Source of the DNA: Cardinalis cardinalis
Taxonomy: Eukaryota; Chordata; Aves; Passeriformes; Cardinalidae
Direction: 5' to 3'
Assembly (NCBI GenBank): GCA_014549065.1
Contig: JACDOX010000038.1
Location: 2,673,719-2,737,718 of the forward strand
DNA: 64,000 nt
In this document: positions 44,960-57,143 of the stretch, piece after piece
How positions within the stretch are numbered: position 1 is the first letter of the stretch
How the letters are laid out: every line of letters starts with the position of its first letter
Notes under the pieces: generated by a model
Seen by the model: the letters and a program-made list of their open reading frames with translations, nothing else
Databases searched by the model: none
What the model was told of the DNA's origin: nothing
Made by a program: the position numbers and the translations under genes

Positions 44960-47498
44960 GTGAGTAACCCTCCTCTCGAGACCTGCTGCTGCCCCGAGTG
45001 ACCTGGTCCTCCTCATCTGGCCCCTCAGACCCTAAATTCAGACTGCCTTTTGATATATTCTTCTCGAATTGCCTGTCAGCCTCATTCCTGTTCCAAGGAA
45101 TGACTCTTCTCTCCCCCTCCAACCCAAAATGTTCAGTGTGCAGTGGTAGTGCTTGGAGGAATACTATGGAGGAGAAGCAAAGGACTGCATGGCGCTGGAC
45201 CAGAAATTACAGATTCCAGCAGCACTGCAGAAGCCACATGTTCCCAGGAATCACAACTGCAGCCACCAGTGCTGTCCTTGCCGTGAGATGGAGGCCCATT
45301 CTGGAGGACTCCAGCTGACATGTCAAGACCATAGGGTGGGAGGGAGAGACTCCCAGGGTCCTGTGAGGCTGCAGCTGGTCAGGCATGAGGGCAGAGCAGT
45401 CTTTGTGCTTCAGTGCACNCTCTTGGTTTCCTCTCTGGTCAGAGCACCATCTACCATCACATCTTTNGGAGAATCTGCAAGTGTCACGGGATCACATGAA
45501 GGGCAGTGTCAGAGCTGACCATGAAGGAGGGGAGCCAGAGGGGGAAAGGTCTCCCAGACAGTGTGTGTGTAGCTTCTGCTAAGGAAACTGCCAGTGGTTT
45601 GGCTGTTGATTTCCAAATTACACCTTTGGCTTTCGATAAGGGATGCTGGAAGACACACATGTTGCTGTGGCAACAGAATTGTCCTGAGGAAGGAAGTTAT
45701 AAACATTGTCACCACACACCATGAAATCAGTGAGCAGAGCAGAGGAGAAAATAGAAACTCCCAGCCTTGTATTATATGAGGGCCAAAATGGGGTCAGGCT
45801 GTGGGTGCTTGCTCCCAGGCTTCCTGGCTGTGCCAGCTGCTGTCAGGTTTCAAAGCCTCGTACCCCTCCTCCCCATAAAGGCTGGAAGGTACCACAGAGC
45901 TGCAAGCTGCTGCTGCCTTGCTGTCCTGTCGGACTTTGCTAGATGCAGCCTCCAGGCAGCAACGCTCAGCAAACATTGCAGCTGATGTCCACCAGTTTGG
46001 TCAGGTTGGCACCGTGGTGCAATAATCACTGACACGTGCTGTTGTGAGATCCAACAGGGTGGTACTGCGCCCCTGTGAACCACCCACGCCTCCTGCCCTT
46101 GCTGTCTCGGTGTTTGCTGTTACCCTTCACGTATTCCTGATGGAAGTGCCTGCTTCTTCTGTTCCCAGGTACAGCATCGTGTCCACCGAGGAGGATGGAC
46201 ACAAGGTCTCTACGCTGGGCAGCATGAACGGGCACAGCCGGAATGGCAAGGGCCACGCTCCCCGGCGGAAGCACCGCAACCGCTTCGTGAAGAAGAACGG
46301 CCAGTGCAACGTTTACTTTGCCAACCTGAGCAACAAATCCCAGCGCTACATGGCCGACATCTTCACCACCTGTGTGGACACGCGCTGGCGGTACATGCTG
46401 ATGATCTTCTCCGCCGCCTTCCTGGTCTCCTGGCTCTTCTTCGGCTTCCTCTTCTGGTGCATCGCCTTCTTCCACGGCGACCTCAATGCACCGGCGGTGG
46501 CAGGTAGCCCCTCTCTGNCCAAGCCCTGCATCATGCACGTGAACAGCTTCCTGGGGGCTTTTCTTTTCTCAGTGGAGACACAGACAACCATCGGGTANGG
46601 CTTCCGCTGCGTGACTGAGGAGTGCCCTCTGGCCATCATGGCAGTTGTGGTGCAGTCCATCGTGGGCTGCGTGATTGACTCCTTCATGATTGGCACCATC
46701 ATGGCCAAGATGGCAAGGCCCAAGAAGCGGGCCCAGACCCTCCTCTTCAGCCATCATGCCGTCATCTCCGTGCGGGATGGCAAACTGTGTCTCATGTGGA
46801 GGGTGGGCAACCTGAGGAGGAGTCACATTGTGGAGGCCCATGTCCGAGCCCAGCTCATCAAGCCCTACATGACGGAGGAAGGGGAATACCTCCCCCTGGA
46901 CCAGCGGGACCTAAATGTGGGTTACGATGTGGGTCTGGATCGTATCTTTTTGGTCTCACCCATTATTATCGTTCATGAGATTGATGAGGAGAGCCCCCTC
47001 TATGGGATTGGCAAGGAAGAGCTGGAGACGGAGAATTTTGAGATTGTGGTTATTCTGGAGGGGATGGTGGAAGCCACAGCCATGACCACACAGGCACGAA
47101 GCTCTTACCTTGCTAGCGAAATCCTTTGGGGTCATCGCTTTGAACCGGTTGTGTTTGAGGAGAAGAACCACTACAAAGTGGATTACTCGCGCTTTCACAA
47201 GACATACGAGGTAGCTGGCACACCTTGCTGCTCAGCCCGGGAGCTGCAAGAAAGCAAGATGACCATCCTACCTTCTCCACCGCCTCCCAGTGCCTTCTGC
47301 TACGAGAATGAGCTGGCACTTGTCAGTCAAGATGAAGACGAAGATGATGATGAAGTGGGTGTAGTGTTAGGGGGCAACACCAAGGAGGAGGGAGGTATCA
47401 TCCAGATGATGGATTTTGGAAGCCACCTGGACCTGGAGCGGCTCCAGGCAACTCTGCCTCTAGATACAATCTCATACCGCAGGGAGTCAGCCATCTAA
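44937..47498 (+). CDS. KCNJ4: KCNJ4, inward-rectifier potassium channel Kir2.3
   Basis: Tetrameric plasma-membrane K+ channel that sets resting potential in neurons and heart. CDS is join(44937-44959, 46169-47498), 450 aa. From the internal ATG at 46224, which aligns with the start of the annotated human protein, it is 424 aa. TM1 lies at about 82-106 and the pore with T-I-G-Y-G at about 148-152 (Tyr codon at 46596-46598 reads TAN because of an ambiguous base). TM2 at about 162-187 contains Asp178, the polyamine/Mg block site equal to Kir2.1 Asp172. A PIP2-contact MAKMARPKKR follows. The tail carries the ER-export motif FCYENE, an acidic run, and the class I PDZ ligand ESAI. The short extracellular loop before the pore is shorter than the human one, which accounts for part of the smaller size. 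NKSQRYMADIF and the tail distinguish Kir2.3 from Kir2.1 and Kir2.2. Confidence 0.96.
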
Positions 47499-48462
47499 CT
47501 CCTCCAGCCTCCCCGTTCCGCACCCGTTGCCCACAGTCTCCTCTGTTCCGTACCCATACACTGGATAAGTCTCTTCACCACCAAATAATGCCTCCCACGA
47601 TTGCCTCTCAGCCCCCAGATACACCAAGGCCTGGAGCTGCTCAGATATGTTCCCTTTCTCCTGAGGTCATAATGCCTGGGAGAGGAGTGAGGATACACTG
47701 CTCTTTCTGGGTGTGCAGCTTGGGCTAGAACCCCTCTCCTGCCCAGAGACAGGAGGGCAGCAGGCCTGGTTTCTTGTCTCTGGAGAGGTGACAGGAGCCC
47801 CTGCCTTCGGTGGACAGACTGGGACCCACAGCAAGTGTTTCTGCTGCTGAGGCAACAGCAGACTTTCTGTCACCTCTCACTGTGGGTAGGCCCCAAGCTG
47901 TCAAGGGTCACCGCTGTCACCGGGAGAGGAGCGACGCCTAAGCACTGACCAGATGAGGATAGAAGGGAGAGTTTGGGACTCTTGGAGGGAGTGGGGAAGG
48001 ATCTCAAGGGAGAAGTTTACTTGCATGTTTGTTGCTTGTTGCACAGGATTCTGTATATAAAAGAGAAGGAGAACTGAAATCGATATTTTTCCACGGCAAA
48101 TGCCAAGCTAGGAGACAAGGATGCTCTACACAGGCTGCTCTGCACTCTCCTTGGCTTTCAGTGTCTGTTACCTCCAGAAGCAGCTAGACTCCATGGACTC
48201 AGATCCAGTTCTCCCAGTCGTCTTGAAAAACATGTCCTGCTCCTCTCCTGAGATACTGGCAGAGGAGGCAAGGGCCCTGTGCTTACCACACTCAGACTGC
48301 TCCCTGGCACAGCACAGCTGGGATGACAGACAGGTGACCTGACTGGACAGCAGACCCTCCACTTGCTCCTATTGCCTCCTCCATTCTTCTCCCTGATGCC
48401 ATCAGCTGTAAAACAGAATTTGTAACAATTTATTTTTAATAAAGTCTAATATCCCAAGGGGA
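47499..48462 (+). other. KCNJ4: KCNJ4 3' UTR
   Basis: Follows TAA at 47496-47498 and ends after AATAAA at 48438-48443. It contains 'tgtatataaaagag' at about 48051 but no repeat. Longer forms are possible. Confidence 0.6.
48438..48443 (+). terminator. KCNJ4: KCNJ4 polyadenylation signal
   Basis: An exact AATAAA about 940 bases after the stop codon, preceded by an A/T-rich stretch (acaatttatttttaataaag). Confidence 0.6.
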
Positions 48463-49316
48463 GGTTTGGAAGCAAAGGACAGACTCCACAGCTGCAGCCT
48501 GGTATAGAGACTGATGAGGGTTATTAGGGCTGGTGGTTGCTATTTGTATGGCATTGGACCCTGGAAACTCCACCACGAGGGCTCTCTTGTTCTGGGCCTC
48601 TCTGGTAAACACCTATAATAAGAGGCTCAGAGAATTTGCTCAGGGAGAAGGTCATGCAAATGTGTGTAGGGAGGGAATAATCTGCATTAAAATTACCAGT
48701 AGGATTGGCCAAGCAATGCTATTTGCTTTGGAGATATCAAGAATTTTTCCCAGGGAAGGGTTGTAGATATACTTGGTGAGGAGGCAGAGATGTGCAAGAC
48801 ATTGCTCTAGATTCAAAAACCCCATGAAAAAATCCAAAGTGTCTCTTTGTGCTAGAGGCAAGGGAGGGAGGATGAGGTAAAACATCAACCAGACTTGTAA
48901 CATCACTTGGTTGTCTGTTCACAAAAGAGGTGAAAACATGATGAGCATTTTCCTTCAGGAGTAGCAGAATTATCTCCAAAACTGCAGACGATATGAGGAC
49001 AGAAAGCAAACAGGGAGCTCAGGAAGCTTCTTTGGGCACACAGTAGCTGTGCTGTGGTGGGGAATAGCCGAAGAAATTATGTCCCACCTAATTCCTGATC
49101 TACAAAGCAGAAAAAAGCATCTCAGTATCAACTTGGAACTGGCTCAAGAAGCAAAAGGAAGAGGGGAAGAAGCAGAAGGGCAAGGAAAGAAATAGCAGGA
49201 CTGAGAGGAAGAAGCAGACACAGAGTGCAGATGGTGAAGATGGAAGGGGAAAAGAGAAAGTGAGGTTGTATGGAAGTGCATTTGAGAAAGAGCACAAATA
49301 GACTCACAAGATGTGT
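48463..49316. other. Intergenic DNA after KCNJ4
   Basis: No gene seen. A purine-rich A/G stretch occupies about 49140-49270. Confidence 0.55.
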
Positions 49317-50190
49317 CTAGGCCCAGACATGGTCATTTCTCATCTTAGGCTGTAGGTTTTGTGGGGGAACAGCTGTCCTGCCTGGGTGTGCTCCATTCAT
49401 CGGAATAATTCCATTCCCAGAATAATTCCATTCCCCAACACCCTCTGGGCCCAGCCATGGAGCCAGCTTTCTACCCAATGAACTGTGCACCCATTCCATT
49501 TCTCCAGGCAGCCAATTTCTCCAGGACAAATGCTTTGGGAGACAGTGTCAAAGGCGTTACTGAAGTGCAGGTAGACATCATCCATAGCCTTGCTCTCATC
49601 CACTAAGCAGGTCACTTTGTCATAGAAGGAGATCAGGCTGGTCAAGCAGGACCTGGCTTTCCCAAATCCATGCTGGCTGGGCCTGATTCCTGGGTTGTGC
49701 CACATGTTCTGTATGATGGCAAGCATGAAATGTTTCATGACCCTTCCCAGCACTGAAGTTAGGTTGATGGGTCTGTAGTTCCTCAGATCCTCTTTCCAGG
49801 CCTTTTAGTAGATGGGTGTCACGCTGGCTAACCTCCAGTCACCTGGGACCTCTCTGGCCAGCCAGGACTGATGACAGATGATGGAAAGTGGCTTGGTGAG
49901 CTCTTCCTCCAGCTTTCTCAGTGTTCTTGGATAGATCCCATCCAGCCCCGCAGACTTGGGAGTATCTAAGAGGTGTAGGAGGTCATTGACCATTGCTTCC
50001 TGCATTATGGGGCTTCGCTGTGTTCCCTGTCCCTGTCTTCCAGCTCAGGGCATGGAGTACCCTAAGGACAACTGGTCTCACTGTGAAAGACTGAGGCAGA
50101 GAAGGCATTAAGCACCTCAGCCTCTACCTAGCTGCTGCAGTGATCCTCGGCTCCAGAGCCCAGAGCAGTTTGCCTCAAAGCCTTCACTGA
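49317..50190 (-). mobile_element. CR1 LINE reverse-transcriptase fragment
   Basis: The - strand encodes recognisable pieces of CR1 reverse transcriptase. At 50005-49805 there is LLHLLDTPKSAGLDGIYPR...LTKPLSII...VPGDWRLASVTPIY. At 49753-49430 there is SQHGFGKARSCLTSLISFYDKVT, then FSNAFDTVSQ and AQRVLGNG. The two parts are in different frames and the YADD-like active-site region is absent, so it is dead. The sequence up to about 50190 continues in CR1-like text. Confidence 0.85.
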
Positions 50191-52491
50191 AATGATGGGT
50201 TCACTGGATTTTGAGTGGCCCCCATCCCTCCTGGTTCTACTGGTGCTGAGGCAGAGCTGCCTCATCTCAGAGCTCCAATGCTACCCACTTGGGAACTGGG
50301 GTGCTTCTCTCAGCACTAAATTCAAGAGTTTGTTGGTATAGGAAATGAAGTCACCCCCTCCTTTCANTATTTACTTATTTTCCCCTGGGGGAATAAGCAG
50401 GGGCTGGTATTGACCTGGCTTTTAATACAGCTTTCAGAGTCGTGTGCCTGCCACTGGCCATGGAAACAAACTAATGGACCGAGAGAGAAGGACTTTGCGT
50501 GCGAGGACATGGGCATTCAGGACACATGAATGTGTCCACCATGGGGTGGTATCCTCCAGGAGAGGGGCAACCCTCACAGCTGGGCACCCCCTCACAGATG
50601 TACAGCATCCTTTGGAGGCAGGTGGCAGTTCTTGGTGGGGATGGAGTGTCCCCTTGGCTCTTGGGAGACCCATCAATCACCAAGGAGCGAGTGTGCAGAG
50701 GCGCCAGGCAGGGGTGGTGCCCCAGGGCCATGGGCATGCACAGCTGGAGTGGTTGGGGCAGCACATAGGTCACCACTGCCACCCCTCCCTTCACCTGAGG
50801 GCCTCTTGTAGGAAAAATGGGACAAGACTGCAATCAATCTGAGGGAACAAGCGCCATTCAGCCATACTGGCTCCAGCCCCCTCCGTATGTCTGAACCTGC
50901 TGGATGTTTTCATGTCATGTTTGGCATTAGGGTGGAGAAGACAGTGAGGCATTGAAGAATACCCAGCTAAACCCCTGCTGTTCATAATAAAATTGCAAGA
51001 AAGCTTTCAGTGCTGTCAGATCATTAGAGAGGGGAGAGAGAAGGGGGTTGAGGGGAGGGGGCAGAGGGAAGGAGAGGAACAGCCAGGGCAGGAAAACAGA
51101 GGTGGTGAGCAAGTTTCTGCCTATCAGGCACTCCTCATGCAGCTGTGCTGCTGGTGCCACACATAGCCCCTCCAACAACATTGTGCAGCCACTCCAGTGT
51201 CAGCTCCTGCAAGCTGCACATGCGCCCACAGGGTTTGCTGGGACAGCAGGACATCCTTCTGCACAGGTGTTCTGCACCTGCACACTGGAACCCCAGAAGA
51301 CTCGTGCCCAAGCACACACTGCAGGTGCCTACACGTGCATGCCACACGTGAGGCCATAGTCCATCCTACACCACNACCTCATCCCATAAACACACAAGTA
51401 CATTCACAAAAATGCCACACAGCAGCAAGTGTCTCAACAAGTGCCTCTCTGGCTGTGTGCTGGGGACTCTTTCATGCAGCCTGTGAAAAGCCACCAGGAG
51501 AATCCATCCTGGAAAAGTGTTTGCTACACAGAAGGCTTGATGATTTTACAGATTCTGCAAATCAGCTGTCCAGGCCATTCCTAACTGTAAACACACCAGC
51601 TATTTTACCTTTTGCACACAGTGTGTGGAGCATTAGGTGGGTGATACCTCCTTGCACGGTGCTCTCCAGAGAAGATACCTTTAATGCAGAAGAGGGCATG
51701 ATGACCTGGGGTCCTCCCCTAGGATCTGATGGAGAGACTGCTTCCCTAAGACCTGCCTCTAATCACGAGGGACTGGCAGCTTGCTTTTCAGGAGGAAGAC
51801 ACTGCTTCTTTGTTCATTCAACCACAATCTATATTTCTTTCCTGTCTTACTTCTTAATATCTTATTTGGCTCATTATTGAAAGCTACTCAAATAACAGAA
51901 AGATAATGGGGAGAGGAAGGACTTTTTCCCTATGAATAAGATCCAGGCACTGGTTCAGATCCTCTACCCCATGACGACTAACCACGCTCTTGTCACTCTT
52001 GCCAGCTCTCAAATGAATGTTGCTGTTTGAAATGACACTTGAGAAACTTGTTTCATGTTTTATTTTTGGTGACACTTCTGGACAACCCTTTTGAAAAGAA
52101 ATCATCATTGGCACCTTTCAACTCACACAAAATTTGCTCAGCAAAACATTTTGATACACACTGCAACTAAAAATATTTTTAAGAAACCCAACAATAATCT
52201 CAATTGAGGAGAAAATAGGTTTGGATTTCCATGATTAGGAAATGGTGCTGGAAATGTCTGTGCTTTGGAACAAACATGTTAGGTTTCAAACAGCTTGGTT
52301 TTGTCCAAGTTTTGCCCAGGACTGGATAGGGCACATGGCACTGCCACAGCAGCTGTGCACAGGCTCATGACCTCCACAAGAATGCCTCTTCTGTGTTCTG
52401 TGAGCTTTAACAGCTCTTCTTTGCTTTTGCAGGAGGGCCTCTTGCAGCTTTTGGACCAGCAATACTAAGTGGCCACAGTTTTGAGTGTCAC

Positions 52492-52492
<1 letters not shown>
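50191..52492. other. Intergenic DNA
   Basis: No gene recognised. A purine-rich run (gggagagagaagggggttgagggg) lies at about 51035-51080. Remaining sequence shows no repeat I can name. Confidence 0.5.

Positions 52493-52534
<42 letters not shown>
52493..52534. repeat. Homopolymer A, 42 bases
   Basis: An uninterrupted A run followed by A-rich sequence (ccaacaaaaaaacccc). No retroposed gene is recognised to its left. Confidence 0.95.
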
Positions 52535-52536
<2 letters not shown>

Positions 52537-52559
52537 AACAAAAAAAACCCCACCTCTTA

Positions 52560-53126
52560 TCTTCCCAGGCCATTAAGGGCTTGCCCCCGCGAAGTCAATG
52601 GGACTTTGGCATTGCCCGCGGTAAGAGCAGAGCTGGGCCCTAATGGAGCACCACTATTGGAAGAGCCCGCAGGGCCCGGCCCTGCGCTAAATCTGCAGAG
52701 CTGGGATGGGCTGTAGCTGCATTCGCAGGAGGGAGAGAGGAGGGAGTGCAGCGTGCTGGGATGCTGCAAACATCAGCGGGGCGGCGTCGGGCCGCGGGGC
52801 AGCCTCGCTGGGGCAGATAGAGGGGCCAGCCGAGGGACGGCGGCAGGGGAGGCGGGAGAGGCAGTCTGCGCTCGCAGCTGCCCGCGGCACCGGACCCCGC
52901 GGCCGGCCGGGGATGTCACAGCGGCAGGGGCTCAGATGGCAGCCGGCTCTCGGAAGGGCTGCACGGGCTTCTCCTCCTGCCGTGCTCCCCAGGGTGGGGG
53001 CCGGGCCCCGGCAGCCCCGGCCGCTCCCGCCGGCAGGCCCGGCGGGCGGGGGAAGCCCGGCTATCGCCGGCCTCAGAGCGCCATCTAGAGATGAGAGAAG
53101 GGCTGGCAGCCCCGCGGGTCCGGCCT
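52560..53126. promoter_or_regulatory. CpG island between KCNJ4 and CSNK1E
   Basis: Very GC- and CpG-rich (gccggccgggg, ggcccggcgggcggggg) and cut off abruptly by a CR1 copy at 53127. It contains a 147-codon ORF at 52706-53149. It may be a promoter of a non-coding RNA or a far upstream promoter of CSNK1E. Confidence 0.5.
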
Positions 53127-53149
53127 CACCGAATCACACAACCTCCTAG
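52706..53149 (+). CDS. Hypothetical small ORF in CpG island
   Basis: 147 codons starting MGCSCIRRRERGG, with G at -3 and +4. The Gly2-Cys3 start is the pattern of proteins N-myristoylated and palmitoylated at the membrane, and basic residues follow. The rest is Arg/Ala/Gly/Pro-rich as expected of any frame in a CpG island, and the last residues and stop lie in CR1 sequence. I recognise no family. It may well be non-coding. Confidence 0.15.
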   Translation: MGCSCIRRRERGGSAACWDAANISGAASGRGAASLGQIEGPAEGRRQGRRERQSALAAARGTGPRGRPGMSQRQGLRWQPALGRAARASPPAVLPRVGAGPRQPRPLPPAGPAGGGSPAIAGLRAPSRDERRAGSPAGPASPNHTTS

Positions 53150-53640
53150 GCTGGAGAAGACCTCTGAGCTCACCGAGTGCAGCCCTTAACCCAGCACTGC
53201 CACGTCCACTACTAAACCGCGTCCCTAAGCACTGTGTCTACACATCTTCTAAACGCTTCTGGGGAGGGTGACCTTTCCACTTCCCTGAAAATCTGCTCCA
53301 GTGCTTGACAGCACTTTCAGTGAAAAACAATTTCCTAATATNCAATCTAAACCTTCCCTGGTGCAACTTGAGGCCATTTCCTCTTGTCCTACTGCTTGTT
53401 ACTTGGGAGAAAAGGCCAACTCCCCCCGCTACCACCTCCTTTCAGGTAGCTGTGGAGAGTGAAAACGTCACTCCAGAGCCTCCTTTTCTCCAGGCTAAAC
53501 AACCCTNACTCCTTCAGATGCTCCCCATAAGACTTGTGCTCATCCCCACAGATCCCAGCATCCTTGCAGCTCCTGACTCCCCAGGCTCACCCAGGGCTGC
53601 TTCTGGCCCCAGTGCTGGTGGGACACTGTGGGGCTGGGCT
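53127..53640 (-). mobile_element. CR1 LINE 3' fragment, antisense
   Basis: It begins with the antisense CR1 3' tip (gaatcacacaacctcctaggctgg) and continues in order through 'aagacctctgagctcaccgag', 'gtgaaaaacaatttcctaata', 'aacttgaggccatttcctcttgtcct' and 'tctccaggctaaacaaccc'. This is among the better-preserved CR1 copies in the window. It abuts the CpG island. Confidence 0.85.
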
Positions 53641-56600
53641 GGGGCTGAGGCTGACTCTCCAGGCAGTGCCATGGGACACAGATGAGGTTTGGGGGAGGAA
53701 ATGTTTGATCTGGAGTGGAAGGAGGCTCTGAGAGGACCAGCACTCACCCCCAAATCTGCAATAAAGGTCAGCCCTCCTGACAGCCNGGCCACAGCTTTCA
53801 CAGAGTGGACACTGACTCTGAAAACAGTTCAGATATGTGCTACCACTTTGATTTCTTGTTGGGGACAAATGTAAAAAGCCATGCCAGCTCTGGGAAGTTA
53901 GGCAGAGATGACCTTTGCTCAGAGTCAGGTCGGGCTGGTTGCTGCCTTGCTGTCTGCTTGTCCTTCAGCTGTTTCTCAGCTCTGCCTGCTTACATGTGCT
54001 CGATGTATAAAATTTGCTCCCTTTTTTCCCTGTTATTCAGTCCCTNGATGGGACATGTCCAGCCTGCCTCTCCCATGCCATAGGCAGGAGGGCAGCATGC
54101 TCTGATGGTGGGACAGGGGCAGTGAAGCCACATGGAAGAAATGTCCTTGTCAGCACGAGGGCTGTCAGGAAGAGGGCTTGCAATGCCCTGGGAGCTCTTC
54201 AGGCAACAATCATTTTGAATCCCCTTGGGACAACAGATAACCATAGCCTGGCTTGCAAACTGTAAGAAAACTCTGGCCCTGGGCTTCTTCCAGGTCCCAA
54301 GGAAAGCAGCACCAGCAAAGCAGTCAGTGGGCTGCCNGTATAATGCCTAGCTTTGACCACATCCCCTCCGGAAAGGAGCATTTAATGTGGGTAATGCCTC
54401 TGCTTCCTGGGCAGCCTGGGCATGTGGACCCCAAGTGACTCCCTGTCCATGCCAGGTCAGCCTCGAAAGAGGCAAAGAGGAGCAATGTGACTCCACTGCC
54501 CTGATGTCTGTGAAGAAACTCAGGATGGACACAAACACTATCCTGAAATAGTCTCTGTAACACAAGATATTTGAGCTTTACAAGTTTTTTTTGGTCTCTG
54601 AAATTAGCCAGATTATTTTGGTGCTGGCCCCAGATTTGAAATAGCAAGCCTTGAAGCCTGGGACAGGGCAACATTTGGGTCTCTGGCTGTAGTGCATTGA
54701 CAGAGTTGTTTGAATGTCCCAGTGGTACAGTCACTGAGAGAGTCAGCTGAGGGCCTGTGGAGCACACAGTCTTGTTACAGAACAAGAGAATAAGGAGCTT
54801 GAAATTGCTCCTGACAGGTGATTAGGTGCTCACCCAGTAACAGCCTCTGTGTGTCTACCAGGGGCCTGGCACAGGCCTGCACACCACTTTGGGATGCTGA
54901 AGAGAGGAGGAAGCTGATGCAGGAACTCCAGAGAAGACTTTGAATGTGTTTATAACATGACCTGCAGTCACCACACAGTTCTCTCAGGGATAAGACAATG
55001 AATCAGTAGGAGAGTGGGTGCGAGCACATGACTGGCAATGCAGACCTATAGCAGAACACTCGGTACCACACAGAATGATCTGACTAAATGTAAGCAGAGT
55101 GGAGCCATCATTTAGCTCCAGGCTGCTGGGTTACACCATGTGCCTTTTGTTTTCTGGACTACAGTGTCGTGCTCACTAGCAATGAGGCAGCCTTGAATAG
55201 AGAAACTTATGTGACCCCTCCAGCGTTGTGTGAGGCTGTAGGAGAAGCAGGGAAGAGCTGCAGTGTAAACCAGCTCTGGAGCAGAGAGCTGCAGGCATGG
55301 GGTGACTGGCTGCAAGGTGGCAGGGATAAATAACAGGGTGACCTGGAGTGTCCAAGGAGCCAGCAGTGAGTGCCAGTGGGTGCCAATGGGACAGAGCAAT
55401 GCGAGGTCAGCAGAGGAAGCAAGTCAGGATGAGAGCAGCTGGCTGGGGCTGCTGCAGAGGAGGTACAAGGTGTGTTGGTAGAGCTGCACTGGCCAGATGG
55501 AGCTCCATGTTCCCTGCTGCTCTGTTTGAGACATCTCTCTTGCTGCAGTCAGATGGTCTCATGAGCTCAAAATGCATTGTCAACTGTTAGAATGTAAGAG
55601 CCATTTGTGAAAAGCGTGGGATTTTCTGACTCCTTGTAAATATTTGATGACTCGTCCCATGGAGAAGCCTCCAGAGTCCTCATGTCCTCCATGCTCCATC
55701 TTGCTTGTTGCTGCAGTCCCAAGAAAGGGACGGCTTCTGTTCTCAGAGAGAAAGCAAGCACAGGGGGACAGAGGCAGCTGACAGCAAGGCAAAGTGACTT
55801 TCCCAGGATCATGAAGCAGTCACTGGCCAAAGGACAGATTTAAACTTCCACTGTGAGTTTAACCTGTCACCTCCCTATACAGCTAAAGAAGGACATTTCA
55901 AGTGATAAATGAACCAGGAGCAGTTCCTAGACTGTCTCTGCCTATCCTGTGTCTGCAGCTGCAGCAAAGTTGTCGCCAGAACATCGCACTTCCCTAGGTA
56001 CACACACAACACCCATCATCTTTGTACCAGTGCCTACAATTCCAAGCAGTAGTTCTGACAGACCAGGTGCTGTGCATATTCCCATCTCAGACGTCCCTGG
56101 CCTCTAGACATCTAGATGTAGGAACTGGGAGCAGTCGGGCCTCAGACCTTCCCCAAAAATGGCCTACAGATGGGGCCTTACAGGTACTAATCATCACCTT
56201 CTGGAAGTGAATAGGAGGCCACGGGAGGCTCAGATGAGCAAGTCTTGCAGTCCCTGATGAGCAACAGCACAATCTGAGGCAGAAATAAAAACACACAACC
56301 TCACAGGGAATGGGTCCCAGCTGCCTCTCNTCCTTTGCTGTGTGGGACGGGTGCTGAGATGGCCTTTTGTTAATCAGTGTCCCGTGCCTGGTGTTCAGCT
56401 GGCGAGGACAGACTGTCCCTTCCAGAGAAACCCCTTGCATAAGAATTAAAGAGGAGCTGGGCTGAGATGCTGAACTAATCTACCAGGGCATGTCGGGAAG
56501 ACGCATTTTAAGCCATTCTCCCTGCCCTCCCGCCTTCTAGCGCATTGTTTATCGCTCCTGTCCCTCCCCTCCCACAGCAGTACGTGAATCATTCTGACTG

Positions 56601-57143
56601 GGCCAGCTGCTTTCAGAACCGCCTGCCTTCTGTCCCGTCCCCTCAGCCCCAGAGCCCGCCTGGGAGATGCTCATACATGGGAGGCTTTTGAAGCACGGCC
56701 GGTTTGTGCTGCTGTGAACCGAGCCCACGCAGACACCGCTCACTCCGGCTGCCCGCAGCGCCTGCTGCTGCGTGTGCTGCACACACAGCTCACCACCACG
56801 GCTACGTGCCCGCTCCCCTGACGCACACACACACACACACACACAGTGCCACCTCAGGGACACCACAGGCTCCTTGCCAGCTCACTTTGCTCCTGTGATA
56901 CTCAGTGAGCTCCCTGGGGTGCACAAAGCTGTCACAGGCATTGGGAGCTACTGCTCCCTGGCCATGCTGCGCTCCTCACCTGCTGTCCATCCCACCTGTG
57001 GGATACCTTGTTTCCCTTGAGCATCACCCTTCCCATGGAATTCAGGCTTGCAGCAGCCATGGACACACGTGTGTGCAGCACAGACACACCTGGCACTCAC
57101 CAGGCACACAATACACACAAATGGGGCCCTGGGCATCAGACCA
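53641..57143. other. Intergenic DNA
   Basis: No gene recognised. It holds an AC dinucleotide repeat at 56823-56844. The remaining open frames are short and unconvincing. Confidence 0.5.
56823..56844. repeat. (CA)n microsatellite
   Basis: Eleven CA repeats in a row. Confidence 0.9.

Noticed and set aside
46044..46223. Extension of KCNJ4 by reading straight upstream of the main exon
   Set aside because: The upstream frame crosses the acceptor at 46167-46168 and would begin at a GTG. Splicing to the exon at 44937 explains the Kir2-type N-terminus better.
53085..53100. CTCF-like core gcgccatctagag at the CpG-island/CR1 border
   Set aside because: Matches only part of the CTCF consensus; also compatible with a YY1 half-site. 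Too weak to call.
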